A DNA stretch of 64,000 nt from assembly GCA_963674665.2 (NCBI GenBank), contig CAXXPL010000009.1, positions 806,001 through 870,000 of the forward strand, written 5' to 3'. Below the pieces are notes generated by a model. That model was not told the origin of the DNA. It was given only the letters and a program-made list of their open reading frames with translations, and did no database searches. This document shows, in pieces, positions 44,796-53,813 of the stretch. The stretch comes from G963674665 sp963674665 (lineage in GTDB: Bacteria > Desulfobacterota > Desulfovibrionia > Desulfovibrionales > Desulfovibrionaceae). The position numbers and the translations under genes are program-made. The stretch's first letter is position 1. The number at the start of each line of letters is the position of its first letter.

Positions 44796-45077
44796 GATCC
44801 CCCCCCACTCGCTAGCTCCGAGCGAAAAGACAGTCGGAAAACACCCGGCCGTTGCTGCGATACTGCAGGAGCTGTAGAGTAACTTTACACTTTTTTTAGA
44901 TTACTGACAACCTGATGTACCCTGATTATAGCCGGTAAGACACCTGGAGGTAAACCCTTTGCCCAATAAACTTGTTGAAGCAGGTTTTGGAAAACTGGAA
45001 AAAGAGGTATGATGCATCGAACAAATTATTGATGTGGAGTAGAATCTGTTGAATCGCCATGGGTTGGGAGAAAATAT

Positions 45078-45944
45078 ATGACTTCCCGAAACACCGTTAC
45101 GATTGCGATTGTTCTTGTCGTGTTGTTCGGCATCATCCCGTTTTCCAGCAAGGCGCAGAGCATTGGCACGGAAATCCTCGAGCTGCTGAAGAAGAACTAC
45201 TCCCCACAACAGGCGCTCATGGCCAGGGGGGTGGAGGTGCAACAGGCGTACTCCTATGGCCGAGGTGTGCCGGTGGGGTACGTGGATTTCGTGGAAAACG
45301 AGGCCTATATAATGCATTCCCACCAGCCAGAAAAGGCCTATCGCGCGGTGAAATCGCAGCCGCTCTTCGAGATGGACACCCTCATCACCATGGCCGACTC
45401 CAGACTGGTGGTGCTGTTCAAGGACCAGAGCCACGTCACCTTGAACTCGTTCACCAAACTGATCATCAACAGGAGTCACTACGAGAAGGAGAAGAGCTTC
45501 CGCGACTCAATTCTGGGGCTCATCGCGGGAAAGGCCAGGTTCATCATCAGGAAGATCAGGGGGTTGACCAAGGAGAACTACAAGGTCGAGACGCCCCTCG
45601 CCACTTTGGGCATACGCGGATCCGACTTCATGGTCAGCATCGTGCCGGAGTCCGAGCTCATCCGCCCCTCATCCGGATTCCTGGAACGTTTGGGCATCGT
45701 GAAGACCGCCCACGCGGCGGGGTCGAACATGGCCGTGCTGGTGGTGACCGGCGAAGACACCAACCTGAGTCTGCGCTGGATAGGCGGGGGGGCCGTGAAC
45801 CTTCCATCCTTCTCCTCCAGCGCAGCCTTCTCCGACAGACCGCCCCTCCCTCCTGTACCGCTGCCGCCCGGGGGCACCAACTCGCTGTTCAACAGCCTGG
45901 CGCCCGCCCCCTCCATCATGAAGATGCCGGAGATATTCGAATGA
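45078..45944 (+). CDS. FecR-domain periplasmic protein
   Basis: A 288-residue protein with signal peptide (VTIAIVLVVLFGIIPFSSKAQS) and a FecR-type beta domain: GYVDFVENEAYI, PLFEMDTLITMADSRLVVLFKDQSHVTLNS, and ETPLATLGIRGSDFMV. The tail is Pro/Ser-rich. GGGAGAAAATAT precedes the ATG. It is divergent from the giant repeat gene, sharing a 280-base promoter region. FecR domains without a sigma factor often accompany large secreted repeat proteins; it may scaffold or sense the exported protein at the surface. Confidence 0.82.
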   Translation: MTSRNTVTIAIVLVVLFGIIPFSSKAQSIGTEILELLKKNYSPQQALMARGVEVQQAYSYGRGVPVGYVDFVENEAYIMHSHQPEKAYRAVKSQPLFEMDTLITMADSRLVVLFKDQSHVTLNSFTKLIINRSHYEKEKSFRDSILGLIAGKARFIIRKIRGLTKENYKVETPLATLGIRGSDFMVSIVPESELIRPSSGFLERLGIVKTAHAAGSNMAVLVVTGEDTNLSLRWIGGGAVNLPSFSSSAAFSDRPPLPPVPLPPGGTNSLFNSLAPAPSIMKMPEIFE

Positions 45945-46011
45945 GGATAGCTGGTTGAAAAGGCTTTATTGCGAGGGAAAAAATCCTGGAAATTGACGGG
46001 AATGAACAGGC

Positions 46012-49000
46012 TCAGGCGTCCTTCTCGATGAGGATGCGCATCGTGGTGGTGGATTTTTTCAACAGTTGCTCCAGGTTATTTGTCAGCTCCTCCACCTGGC
46101 GCGGGGGGTCGTTCTCCAGGATCGACTCCAGTTGCATGGCGGATTCCATGGCCAGCACAAAGCCAAGGGAGCCTGCCGCTCCCTTGAGGCCATGCACCAA
46201 CCTTGCCGCTTCCCTGGTGTCTTTTTCCCGCAGAGCCTGGCGGATGCCGCGCAGTTTCGCGTCCAGGCTCTGCACGAACTCCACGTACATGTCCAGGAGA
46301 ATGTCCTTGTCACCCTGCACACGGCGAAGCGCGGCATCCCAATCCACGAGCGTCGTAGGGGGGGGGATCCCTCCAGGTGGGGGTGGGGAGTTCCGAAGGT
46401 CGCGCATCCTCGCGATCTCATCGAAGAGCAGCTCCGGCTCGATGGGCTTGGGCACGTAGCCGTCCAGGCCGGACCTCAGAAAGCGCTCCTTGTCGCCGCA
46501 CATGGCGTGGGCGGTGAGGGCGATGATGGGGATGGCGGGCGAGTTGTGCTCCCAGTTTCCGTTGCGGATGAGTCGCGTCACCTCCAGCCCGTCCCTCTTG
46601 GGCATCTGTATATCCATCAACACCAGATCAAAGGGCTGCTCCGCAAAGAAGGCCAGGGCCTGGTCGCCGTCCTTGGCACAGACCACGGTGAAACTCCTGG
46701 ACTCGAGCAACCGTTTGACGATGGTCATGTTGATGAAATTATCTTCGGCAAGAAGCACGCGCGTCGGCGAGTTCGTGTCCGAGCTCTTATCGGAAAGGGG
46801 CAAAGGGTGGGCAACGGCTTCATCGGACACGCTCTTTGGCCGTATGGTGAACACGAAGGTGCTGCCCTGTCCATTGGAGGGCTCCAGCCGGATACCGCCC
46901 CCCATTATGGCGCAGAGACGTTTGCAGATTGCCAGGCCCAGCCCGGTTCCCGCGGAGGAGCGGCTCAGGGAGCTGTCGGCCTGGGTAAAACGGTCGAAGA
47001 TCTTTTCCCGCAGTTCAGCGGGAACGCCCATGCCCGTGTCCCGGACCTCGAACCGTAGATCCGGTGTGGAGAGCCCATTGGCATCGGCACCGGCCATGGA
47101 GGCGGAGATGGTGATCCCGCCCCTGGTGGTGAATTTCACGGCGTTGCCCAGCAGATTGTTGATGATCTGGCGCAGACGCCCCGAATCCACTTCAATGGTG
47201 CGGGGCAGGTCCTGGGACATATGCAGGCGCATGCGCACGCCGTTCTTGTCCGCAAGGGGCTGGAAAAGCTTCAGGCAGCCGTGCAGCAACTCGGCCAGGT
47301 CACAGGGGTGCTCCTGCAGCTCCATGCGGCCGGCTTCGATCTTGGAAAAGTCCAGGATGTCGTTGAGCAGGAACAGCAGGGAATTCGCGGCGTGCAGCAG
47401 GTTCTGCAGATCCTCGCGCTGCCTGGGCTCTGTAGCCTGATCCATGAGCAGTCTGGCCATGCCGATGACGCCGTTCATGGGTGTGCGCAGTTCGTGGCTC
47501 ATGGTGGCGAGAAAGTCGGATTTGGCTCTGGTGGCCTGCTCGGCCAGCTCCTTGGCCTCGAGCAGGGCCTCTTCGGCCCGTTTCAGCTCGGTGATGTCCA
47601 CCATGATGCCCACCAACCCAGCAAGTTGGTTGTTGGCGTCGAACACCGGCCCCTTGTGAAAGAGCACAGTGCCGGAATTGCCCATGCCGTAGACGATGTC
47701 GTGCTCGAACCGCTGGATGCAGGGGCCGGAGCAGGCCATCAGATCCCGGTCCATTTTGTGGAGGATGTCCTCGTATTTTTTGCCCAACACCTGCCGCGCG
47801 GTCCTGCCGATGATGCTCTGCTTGTCGGTACCGTTCACATAGGCGAAGGCGTTGTTCACGAACCTGTACACTCCCTGGGAGTCCTTGAAGAACATGGGAT
47901 TGGGCATGGTGTCGAGGACGGACTGCAGCAGGGAGTTGGCCTCCTGCTGGGCCAGTTGGGCGCGCTTGCGTAAGGTGATGTCCAGCAACGCCCCCTGCAA
48001 CAGGGCCTCGGCCCCCTCCCAGACAAGATCTGCACGGCAGCGGGCGAAGCGGTGCTCGCCGTCAGCGCGAATGAACCCGACCTCCATGTCCATGGGCGTG
48101 GCATACGCGGCCAATTCGGTGAGGGCCTGGGAAAATCTGGGCTCGTCGTCAGGCAGCAGGTGCGTCTTGAAGCGGTCCAAAGAGGCATGCTCCTCCGTGG
48201 GGTGGAATCCCAGCATTTCATAGAGTTCCTGGGACCAGTACATCCGCTGCTTGGAATAATGCAGTTCCCAGCCCGCCACGTCCGCCAGGCGTTGCGTGAC
48301 ATGGGCCTTGGTGGCGTACAGGCGCATCCGTTGCTCTGTTTCCACTGATTTGGAGACATCCACCATGGCCGCTCCCACCAGGGGGGCGTTTTTTCCGGAT
48401 GGCCCCTCACCGAGGGGGCAGAACATAATGGTGCACCAGGCCGGATCTTTCCTGGAAGCGGGCACAGTGCTCCTGTCAGGTGAAAAGGGCAGGGGCATTG
48501 AAACCAGGCTGTCGCCCTGGCAGGCAAGGGAGAAACAGTCCGAGCTGCCGCTGTCCCGCGCATCCGGATCCTGGAGAAGGTTGTATCTGTATACCATGTC
48601 CCGCCTGCTCACCTGGAGCCAGTCCTGGCCCGCCTGATTGAGGTCCAGGAGCAGGCCGTCGGAGCGGAAAAAGCCCAAAGGCAGAGGCAGCTTTTCGAAG
48701 AGTTCGCGGTAGATTCCAGAGGAGTCCCGCCCGGACGGGCGTCGAACCTTCAGGGTCTGGCGGATGCGTAGCATGGGCGCGTCCAGGGGCAGCAGGTCGC
48801 ATACGCCCATGTCCAGCAATTCCTCGGCGTCCGGGTCATCATAATCCGCGCCGTAGAGAATTATCCTCATTTCCGGGGCAAGGGCGAGCAGCATCGTGAG
48901 CATGGGGATCAGGCTTTCCCCGGAGACCATGGAGCGTTCGAAAAGGAGAACCCTGATCTCCGCGCACAGGGCGTACCCCAGCGTGAGCGTCAGGGAATCG

Positions 49001-49161
49001 GAGATGAGATGCTCCATGTCCCACTGCGCGAGATGCTTGAGCAGCTTGGCGTGATCAGTGGTGGAAGAGAGGGACAACAAAGGGGGCGGCCCTGCCTGGA
49101 TCGATGAAAAAGCGGCACTGCACGTGGCGGAGTTGCACGAAACGCAGGGCGAGCTCTTCAT
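46012..49161 (-). CDS. Hybrid sensor histidine kinase (PAS-HisKA-HATPase-REC-HPt)
   Basis: A 1049-residue soluble kinase. Residues about 35-140 resemble a degenerate receiver (VLLFERSMVS, CDLLPLDAP). Three PAS segments follow (about 150-275, 295-400, 410-530). HisKA with His556 in FLATMSHELRTP, HATPase with N box INNLLGNAVKF and G boxes DTGMGVP and GTGLGL. A receiver with Asp850 (DLVLMDIQMP) and an HPt with His990 (LVHGLKGAAGSLG) complete the phosphorelay. No membrane helix is seen. No DNA-binding regulator is next to it. It lies beyond the FecR gene and could govern the adhesin operon, but that is only proximity. The start at 49161 has AGGG upstream and fits. Confidence 0.88.
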   Translation of the reverse strand: MKSSPCVSCNSATCSAAFSSIQAGPPPLLSLSSTTDHAKLLKHLAQWDMEHLISDSLTLTLGYALCAEIRVLLFERSMVSGESLIPMLTMLLALAPEMRIILYGADYDDPDAEELLDMGVCDLLPLDAPMLRIRQTLKVRRPSGRDSSGIYRELFEKLPLPLGFFRSDGLLLDLNQAGQDWLQVSRRDMVYRYNLLQDPDARDSGSSDCFSLACQGDSLVSMPLPFSPDRSTVPASRKDPAWCTIMFCPLGEGPSGKNAPLVGAAMVDVSKSVETEQRMRLYATKAHVTQRLADVAGWELHYSKQRMYWSQELYEMLGFHPTEEHASLDRFKTHLLPDDEPRFSQALTELAAYATPMDMEVGFIRADGEHRFARCRADLVWEGAEALLQGALLDITLRKRAQLAQQEANSLLQSVLDTMPNPMFFKDSQGVYRFVNNAFAYVNGTDKQSIIGRTARQVLGKKYEDILHKMDRDLMACSGPCIQRFEHDIVYGMGNSGTVLFHKGPVFDANNQLAGLVGIMVDITELKRAEEALLEAKELAEQATRAKSDFLATMSHELRTPMNGVIGMARLLMDQATEPRQREDLQNLLHAANSLLFLLNDILDFSKIEAGRMELQEHPCDLAELLHGCLKLFQPLADKNGVRMRLHMSQDLPRTIEVDSGRLRQIINNLLGNAVKFTTRGGITISASMAGADANGLSTPDLRFEVRDTGMGVPAELREKIFDRFTQADSSLSRSSAGTGLGLAICKRLCAIMGGGIRLEPSNGQGSTFVFTIRPKSVSDEAVAHPLPLSDKSSDTNSPTRVLLAEDNFINMTIVKRLLESRSFTVVCAKDGDQALAFFAEQPFDLVLMDIQMPKRDGLEVTRLIRNGNWEHNSPAIPIIALTAHAMCGDKERFLRSGLDGYVPKPIEPELLFDEIARMRDLRNSPPPPGGIPPPTTLVDWDAALRRVQGDKDILLDMYVEFVQSLDAKLRGIRQALREKDTREAARLVHGLKGAAGSLGFVLAMESAMQLESILENDPPRQVEELTNNLEQLLKKSTTTMRILIEKDA

Positions 49162-49489
49162 GGGGCACCCTGTGAATGAAAAAGAAGCTGTAACACCATG
49201 GTATCAGGGGGGCTTGCGGTCTTCAGAGAATGGGCATCATGAATCGTTACGAATGTCCAGTAATATTGAAGTATTTTCGAAAGAGAACCACAGGATTCTA
49301 GCATGGTTAAGGGAGAAAGAAGGAATTGTCAATTACGGTTAGGAAAAAAACAGGTTCATGACAAACATTGCCCGAGGGCGGCGGGGTGCGCTGTTTATCG
49401 AGGGCAAGGATTGTTTCGCAGGCAGGGATATCTTTTGCGACATTCTGCGCGCTGTATTGATCCCGGCCCGCAACTCCGCCTGCCGGGTG
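49162..49489. other. Intergenic region between moxR-like and hybrid kinase genes
   Basis: 328 bases that should hold the kinase promoter (minus strand) and the 3' end of the moxR transcript. Several short frames cross it, none with a credible start and composition. No clear hairpin with U-run was seen. Confidence 0.4.
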
Positions 49490-50410
49490 TCAGGGCAGGG
49501 GGACGGACTTGAAGAACTCCATGAGTTCCGCGGGCCGGGGCTCGCGCAGGTCCACGGTGCGGCGCAATCTGTGCCGGGTGACCCAGGGCAGAACCGCCTG
49601 AACGTCCTCGGGCAGGACGTGGTCGCGCTCGTGCATGAACGCGTGGCCCCTGGCGGCCCGCAACAGGCCGAGACCGGCGCGGGGGGACAGGCCCATGAGA
49701 AATTCCCCTGAATCCCTGGTGGCGTCGAGCAGGTCCAGCACGTACTCGCCGATGGCCTCGCTAGCGTGGATGGCCCGGACCCGGCTCTGGATTTCCATGA
49801 CCTCCAGGGGGCCGAGGTCGGCGCTGAGATCCGGGATCACCGCCTTGGTGTCCCCCTGGCGGAGCAGGGTCCGCTCGGCCTCGCGGTTGGGGTAGCCAAG
49901 CTCGATGCGCATGAGGAAGCGGTCCAGCTGCGAGTCGGGCAGGGGGTAGGTGCCGGAGTGCTCCATGGGGTTCTGGGTGGCGAGCACGAAAAAGGGACGC
50001 AACAGGGGGCGCGTGGCGCCTTCCACCGTCACCTGCCCCTCTTCCATGGCCTCCAGCAGGGCGCTCTGGGTGCGCGGAGTGGCACGGTTGATCTCGTCCG
50101 CCAGCAGCACCTGGGTGAAGACCGGGCCGGAGTGGAAGACGAAGCGCTCCTGCTCGCGCTGGTACACCGAGACCCCGAGGATGTCGCCGGGCAGGAGATC
50201 CGAGGTGAATTGCACGCGTCGAAACTCCAGGCCAAGGCACTTGGCCAGGCCCTGGGCCATTGTGGTCTTGCCGATGCCGGGCAGGTCCTCGATGAGCAGG
50301 TGCCCCCCGGCAAAGAGGCAGGTCAGGGCCAGGGTCAGCTGTTCACTCTTTCCGAGTACCACGCGCTCAAGCTGCCGCAGCACGCTCCGTATGCGATCCA
50401 GATGCTCCAT
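49490..50410 (-). CDS. MoxR-family AAA+ ATPase
   Basis: A 306-residue AAA+ ATPase of the MoxR/RavA group. Walker A is LPGIGKTT, Walker B LLADEINRATPRTQ with the MoxR-typical sensor text, LLEAMEEGQVTVEG, FVLATQNPMEHSGTYPLP, and the C-terminal lid ends SPRAGLGLLRAARG. MoxR proteins remodel partner proteins and are usually followed by DUF58 and VWA genes; none is here. The start at 50410 (AGGA 8 bases upstream) lies inside the RND pump gene, overlapping it by 44 bases; ATG 50419 is an alternative. Translation is likely coupled to the pump. Confidence 0.88.
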   Translation of the reverse strand: MEHLDRIRSVLRQLERVVLGKSEQLTLALTCLFAGGHLLIEDLPGIGKTTMAQGLAKCLGLEFRRVQFTSDLLPGDILGVSVYQREQERFVFHSGPVFTQVLLADEINRATPRTQSALLEAMEEGQVTVEGATRPLLRPFFVLATQNPMEHSGTYPLPDSQLDRFLMRIELGYPNREAERTLLRQGDTKAVIPDLSADLGPLEVMEIQSRVRAIHASEAIGEYVLDLLDATRDSGEFLMGLSPRAGLGLLRAARGHAFMHERDHVLPEDVQAVLPWVTRHRLRRTVDLREPRPAELMEFFKSVPLP

Positions 50411-53400
50411 TGTTGCCATCCTGTATGGAGTTGTCTTCGCAGAAGTCGTCTTCCTTGGGGGTGCCGTTTTCCTTGAGGCTCCCCGGCTTCTCCATGCCGA
50501 TGAAGAACAGCAGCATGGCCGGAATGACGAAGATGGTGAATACCGTGGACGTTGCCAGACCTCCGAGGACCACGCTGCCCAACCCCCGGTAGAGCTCGGA
50601 GCCGGGGCCCGGCGCCACGGCCAGGGGCAGCATGCCGAAGATGGAGGTGAAGGCGCTCATGAAGATGGGGCGCAGCCTCGTGCGCACCGACTCCCGCACG
50701 CCCTCCTTGTGACCCATGCCGTGGATGCGGATGTTGTTCAGGGATTGGTGCACGATGAGGATGGCGTTGTTCACCACCACGCCGATGAGGATGACGAAGC
50801 CCAGCATGGTCAGGATGTCCATGGGCTGGGCCGCGATGAACGTGTTCTCCAGCCACAGCCCCAGGAACCCGCCCGCCGCGGCCAGGGGCACGGTGAACAG
50901 GATCACCAGGGGGTAGATGAAGTTGCCGAAGAGCGCGCTCATGAGCAGATAGGTGATGATCACGGCCAGCAGGAAATTCCACTGCAGGGCCTTGGCGGTT
51001 TCGGTGAGCTTGTCGGCCGCGCCGCTCATGCGGAACTTGATACCCTTGAGGGGGCCGCCCTTGAGCTTGGGCACGATGCCGTTCTCGATGATCTCCATTG
51101 CCTGCTGCAGGGGCATGGTGGCCGGGGGCGTCACCTGCAGGGTGATGGTGCGCTGCCGTTCCAGGTGGCGGATCTGGGTGATGCCCGTGGTGCGGTCCAG
51201 GTCGGCCAGGGAGGACACGGGCACGAAAGTGCCCGAGGGCGTCACCAAGAAGGAGTTGTAGAGTTCCTCCGGAGTGCTGATGTTCCTGTCCGCGGCCTTG
51301 AGCACCAGGTCGATGGTCTTGTGTCCCTCGCGCTTGAACTCGCTGACCTTGCGGCCGTCCATGAGCACGTCCAGGGCCACGCCCAGGGACTGGGTGTTGA
51401 GGCCCGCGGCCTTTACCCGTTCCCGGTCAGGAAGGATCTTGATCTCGGGAAAGATAATCTCGATGGAGGGCACCGGTCGGATCTGGGCACCGGGGATGGC
51501 CTGGCGCAGGGAGCCGAACATGGCTCCGGCACCGCCCACCAACTGATTGATGTCCGGCGCCGAGAGGTCAACGTCAATGGTGCGCCCCCCGCCGAGGCGG
51601 TTCTGGAAGATTCCGGCCTGCAGGCTGATGCCGAACATGCCCGGGATGGAGTTGATCACGCCGTTGAGGGTGGGGATGAGTTCTCCGGCGCGCTGCTCCT
51701 GGGTGGTGATAACGCCGAACAGGGTGATGCGGTCGCCCCCCACGTAAAAAAGGCTCTCTATACCGGGCAGGCCCTCGTATTCGGGTTTACCCACGCGGGG
51801 GCGCAGGGTGCTGTAGATGTATTTGCCCATGTCCAGGCGCTCCTCGTAGGAGAGGCCCGGCGGCGGGATGAGGATGTTCAGGATGAGGTTGCGGTTGCCC
51901 TGTGGCAGGTACTCCATCTTGGGGAACAGCGTATAGGCGGTGAACAGCGCCGCGCTGGTGAGCAGGAGAATTGTGGCGATGCGGGTGAACCAGTTGGCCG
52001 TGGCCAAGCGCACGAAGAGCATGATGAAGGAGTTGATCAGGTGGCCCAGCCCTTTCGGAGGGCCGTTGGACACGCACTTCTTCTTGGAAATGCCGAAGAG
52101 CTGCCGTGCCAGCATGGGGATGACGCTGATGGAGATGAACAGGCTGAGGATGATGGCGCAGGTGACCGCGATGGCGATGTCCTTGAACAGCTGCCCGGCC
52201 TCCTGCTCCATGAAGACCACGGGCAGGAACACGGCCACGGTGGTGGCCGACGAGGCCACGATGGCTCCCCACACCTCCCTCGTGGCGTCGTAGGCCGCGG
52301 CAAAGGGCGTCTTGCCCATGGATCGGTGTCGGTCGATGTTCTCCAGCACCACGATTGCGTTGTCCACCAGCATGCCCACGGCGAATGATATGCCCGCGAG
52401 GCTGACCACGTTCAGGTTGCGCCCCATGAGGCTCATGAAGATGAACGTGCCAACGATGCTTATGGGGATGGCTATGCCCACGATGAAGGTGGAGGAGATG
52501 CTGCGCAGGAAGGTCAGCAGCACGATGACGGCCAAGGCGCCGCCGATGAGGATGTTCTGCTTCACCAGGTCGATGGCGCCGCTGATGTACAGCCGCTGGT
52601 CATAGGCCCAGTCGAAGTACAGGCCCTGTTCCTTGAGCTGTCCGTCATTCAGCTCCGTGACCACCCGCTCCATGGCGTCCGTGACCTCGAGCACGTTGAC
52701 GCCGGGTTCGGGCTTGATGCCGCAGACAATGCCGGGCTCGCCCTGGGAGAGCATGGCCACTTCCTTCTTCTCGTACCCATAGGTGACCTTGGCGATGTCC
52801 GAGATGAAGACGCGCTCCTGGCCGTTGCTCTTTATCACCACGTCCTCGATCTCCGCCGGGCTCTGGAATTCGCCCACCGTACGGATACGGAACTGCCTGC
52901 GCCCCACGTCCATGGTGCCGGCCGAGACGTTGGCATTCTCGCTTTGCAGCACCGCGATGACGCTGTCGATGGTCAGGTTGTGCGCTGCCAGGAGCTGTTC
53001 ATCCACGATGACGTGCATCTCCTGGTCAGTGCCGCCGAATACGAAGAGGTCGGCCACACCGGGCACGCGCTCCAGGTGCTGGCGCACCTCGTCCTCGAAA
53101 TAGGTACCGTACTGGGAGATGTCGCGGTGGTTGGAGGGCAGGGTCTTGAGCATCATCCAGATGATGGGGGAGGTGGAGGAGCCTGTGGCGCTGATCACGG
53201 GCTTGTCCACGTTCTCCGGGTACGAGGACACCTCGTTGAGCTTGTTGGACACGCGCAGCAGGGCGTTATCAACATCAGTGCCGATGGCGAACTTCAAGGT
53301 CACGGAGCCGTAGCCGGTGAAGGCCTCGCTCTCCAGGCTGATGAGCCCGGGGATGCCCTTGAGCACCTCCTCCTGTTCGTCGATGACCTCGCGCTCGATG

Positions 53401-53573
53401 TCGTATGGCGTGGCGCCGGGCCAGGTGGTGCTGACCGAGATTTCGGGCTCGGTGACGTCCGGGCTCAGTTGGTAGGGCAGCTGGTACAGGCCGATGACGC
53501 CGAAGAGCACAATCAGGATGACGCCAACCAGAACAGGCACTGGGTTGTTGATGCAGAACTTGAGAAAATTCAT
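50367..53573 (-). CDS. RND efflux pump permease (HAE1/AcrB type)
   Basis: A 1068-residue inner-membrane pump with the full AcrB plan: helix 1 (FCINNPVPVLVGVILIVLFGVIGL), large periplasmic loop, helices 2-6 with GMLVDNAIVVLENIDRHR in helix 4 carrying the proton-relay Asp, second loop and helices 7-12 (GVVVNNAILIVHQSLN). The first loop ATPYDIEREV fits the HAE family. The last 45 residues are polar and extend over the MoxR start. Its adaptor gene lies 240 bases upstream on the same strand; no outer-membrane factor is adjacent, so it may share the TolC at 38977-40575 or another. Confidence 0.9.
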   Translation of the reverse strand: MNFLKFCINNPVPVLVGVILIVLFGVIGLYQLPYQLSPDVTEPEISVSTTWPGATPYDIEREVIDEQEEVLKGIPGLISLESEAFTGYGSVTLKFAIGTDVDNALLRVSNKLNEVSSYPENVDKPVISATGSSTSPIIWMMLKTLPSNHRDISQYGTYFEDEVRQHLERVPGVADLFVFGGTDQEMHVIVDEQLLAAHNLTIDSVIAVLQSENANVSAGTMDVGRRQFRIRTVGEFQSPAEIEDVVIKSNGQERVFISDIAKVTYGYEKKEVAMLSQGEPGIVCGIKPEPGVNVLEVTDAMERVVTELNDGQLKEQGLYFDWAYDQRLYISGAIDLVKQNILIGGALAVIVLLTFLRSISSTFIVGIAIPISIVGTFIFMSLMGRNLNVVSLAGISFAVGMLVDNAIVVLENIDRHRSMGKTPFAAAYDATREVWGAIVASSATTVAVFLPVVFMEQEAGQLFKDIAIAVTCAIILSLFISISVIPMLARQLFGISKKKCVSNGPPKGLGHLINSFIMLFVRLATANWFTRIATILLLTSAALFTAYTLFPKMEYLPQGNRNLILNILIPPPGLSYEERLDMGKYIYSTLRPRVGKPEYEGLPGIESLFYVGGDRITLFGVITTQEQRAGELIPTLNGVINSIPGMFGISLQAGIFQNRLGGGRTIDVDLSAPDINQLVGGAGAMFGSLRQAIPGAQIRPVPSIEIIFPEIKILPDRERVKAAGLNTQSLGVALDVLMDGRKVSEFKREGHKTIDLVLKAADRNISTPEELYNSFLVTPSGTFVPVSSLADLDRTTGITQIRHLERQRTITLQVTPPATMPLQQAMEIIENGIVPKLKGGPLKGIKFRMSGAADKLTETAKALQWNFLLAVIITYLLMSALFGNFIYPLVILFTVPLAAAGGFLGLWLENTFIAAQPMDILTMLGFVILIGVVVNNAILIVHQSLNNIRIHGMGHKEGVRESVRTRLRPIFMSAFTSIFGMLPLAVAPGPGSELYRGLGSVVLGGLATSTVFTIFVIPAMLLFFIGMEKPGSLKENGTPKEDDFCEDNSIQDGNNGASGSHTERAAAA

Positions 53574-53813
53574 GACCGGCTTCTCGTCTTTGGGCTTGTT
53601 GTATTACTTGGAGCGCGAAAAAATCAACACCGTGCTCCGGCTGCTTCGCCGCTGGCCCCGTATTCAGGGACCCGTCCTTATGACTTCAAGCTACATAATG
53701 ATAAACATTTTGTGCTCGCGGTAATATCGTGCTGTGGCGCGGAACGCCGCGCCTTCATGGCAACACAACCGGAAAACGTGGGGGAAGTCGGGAAAACAGA
53801 CGCCAAGGAACTC

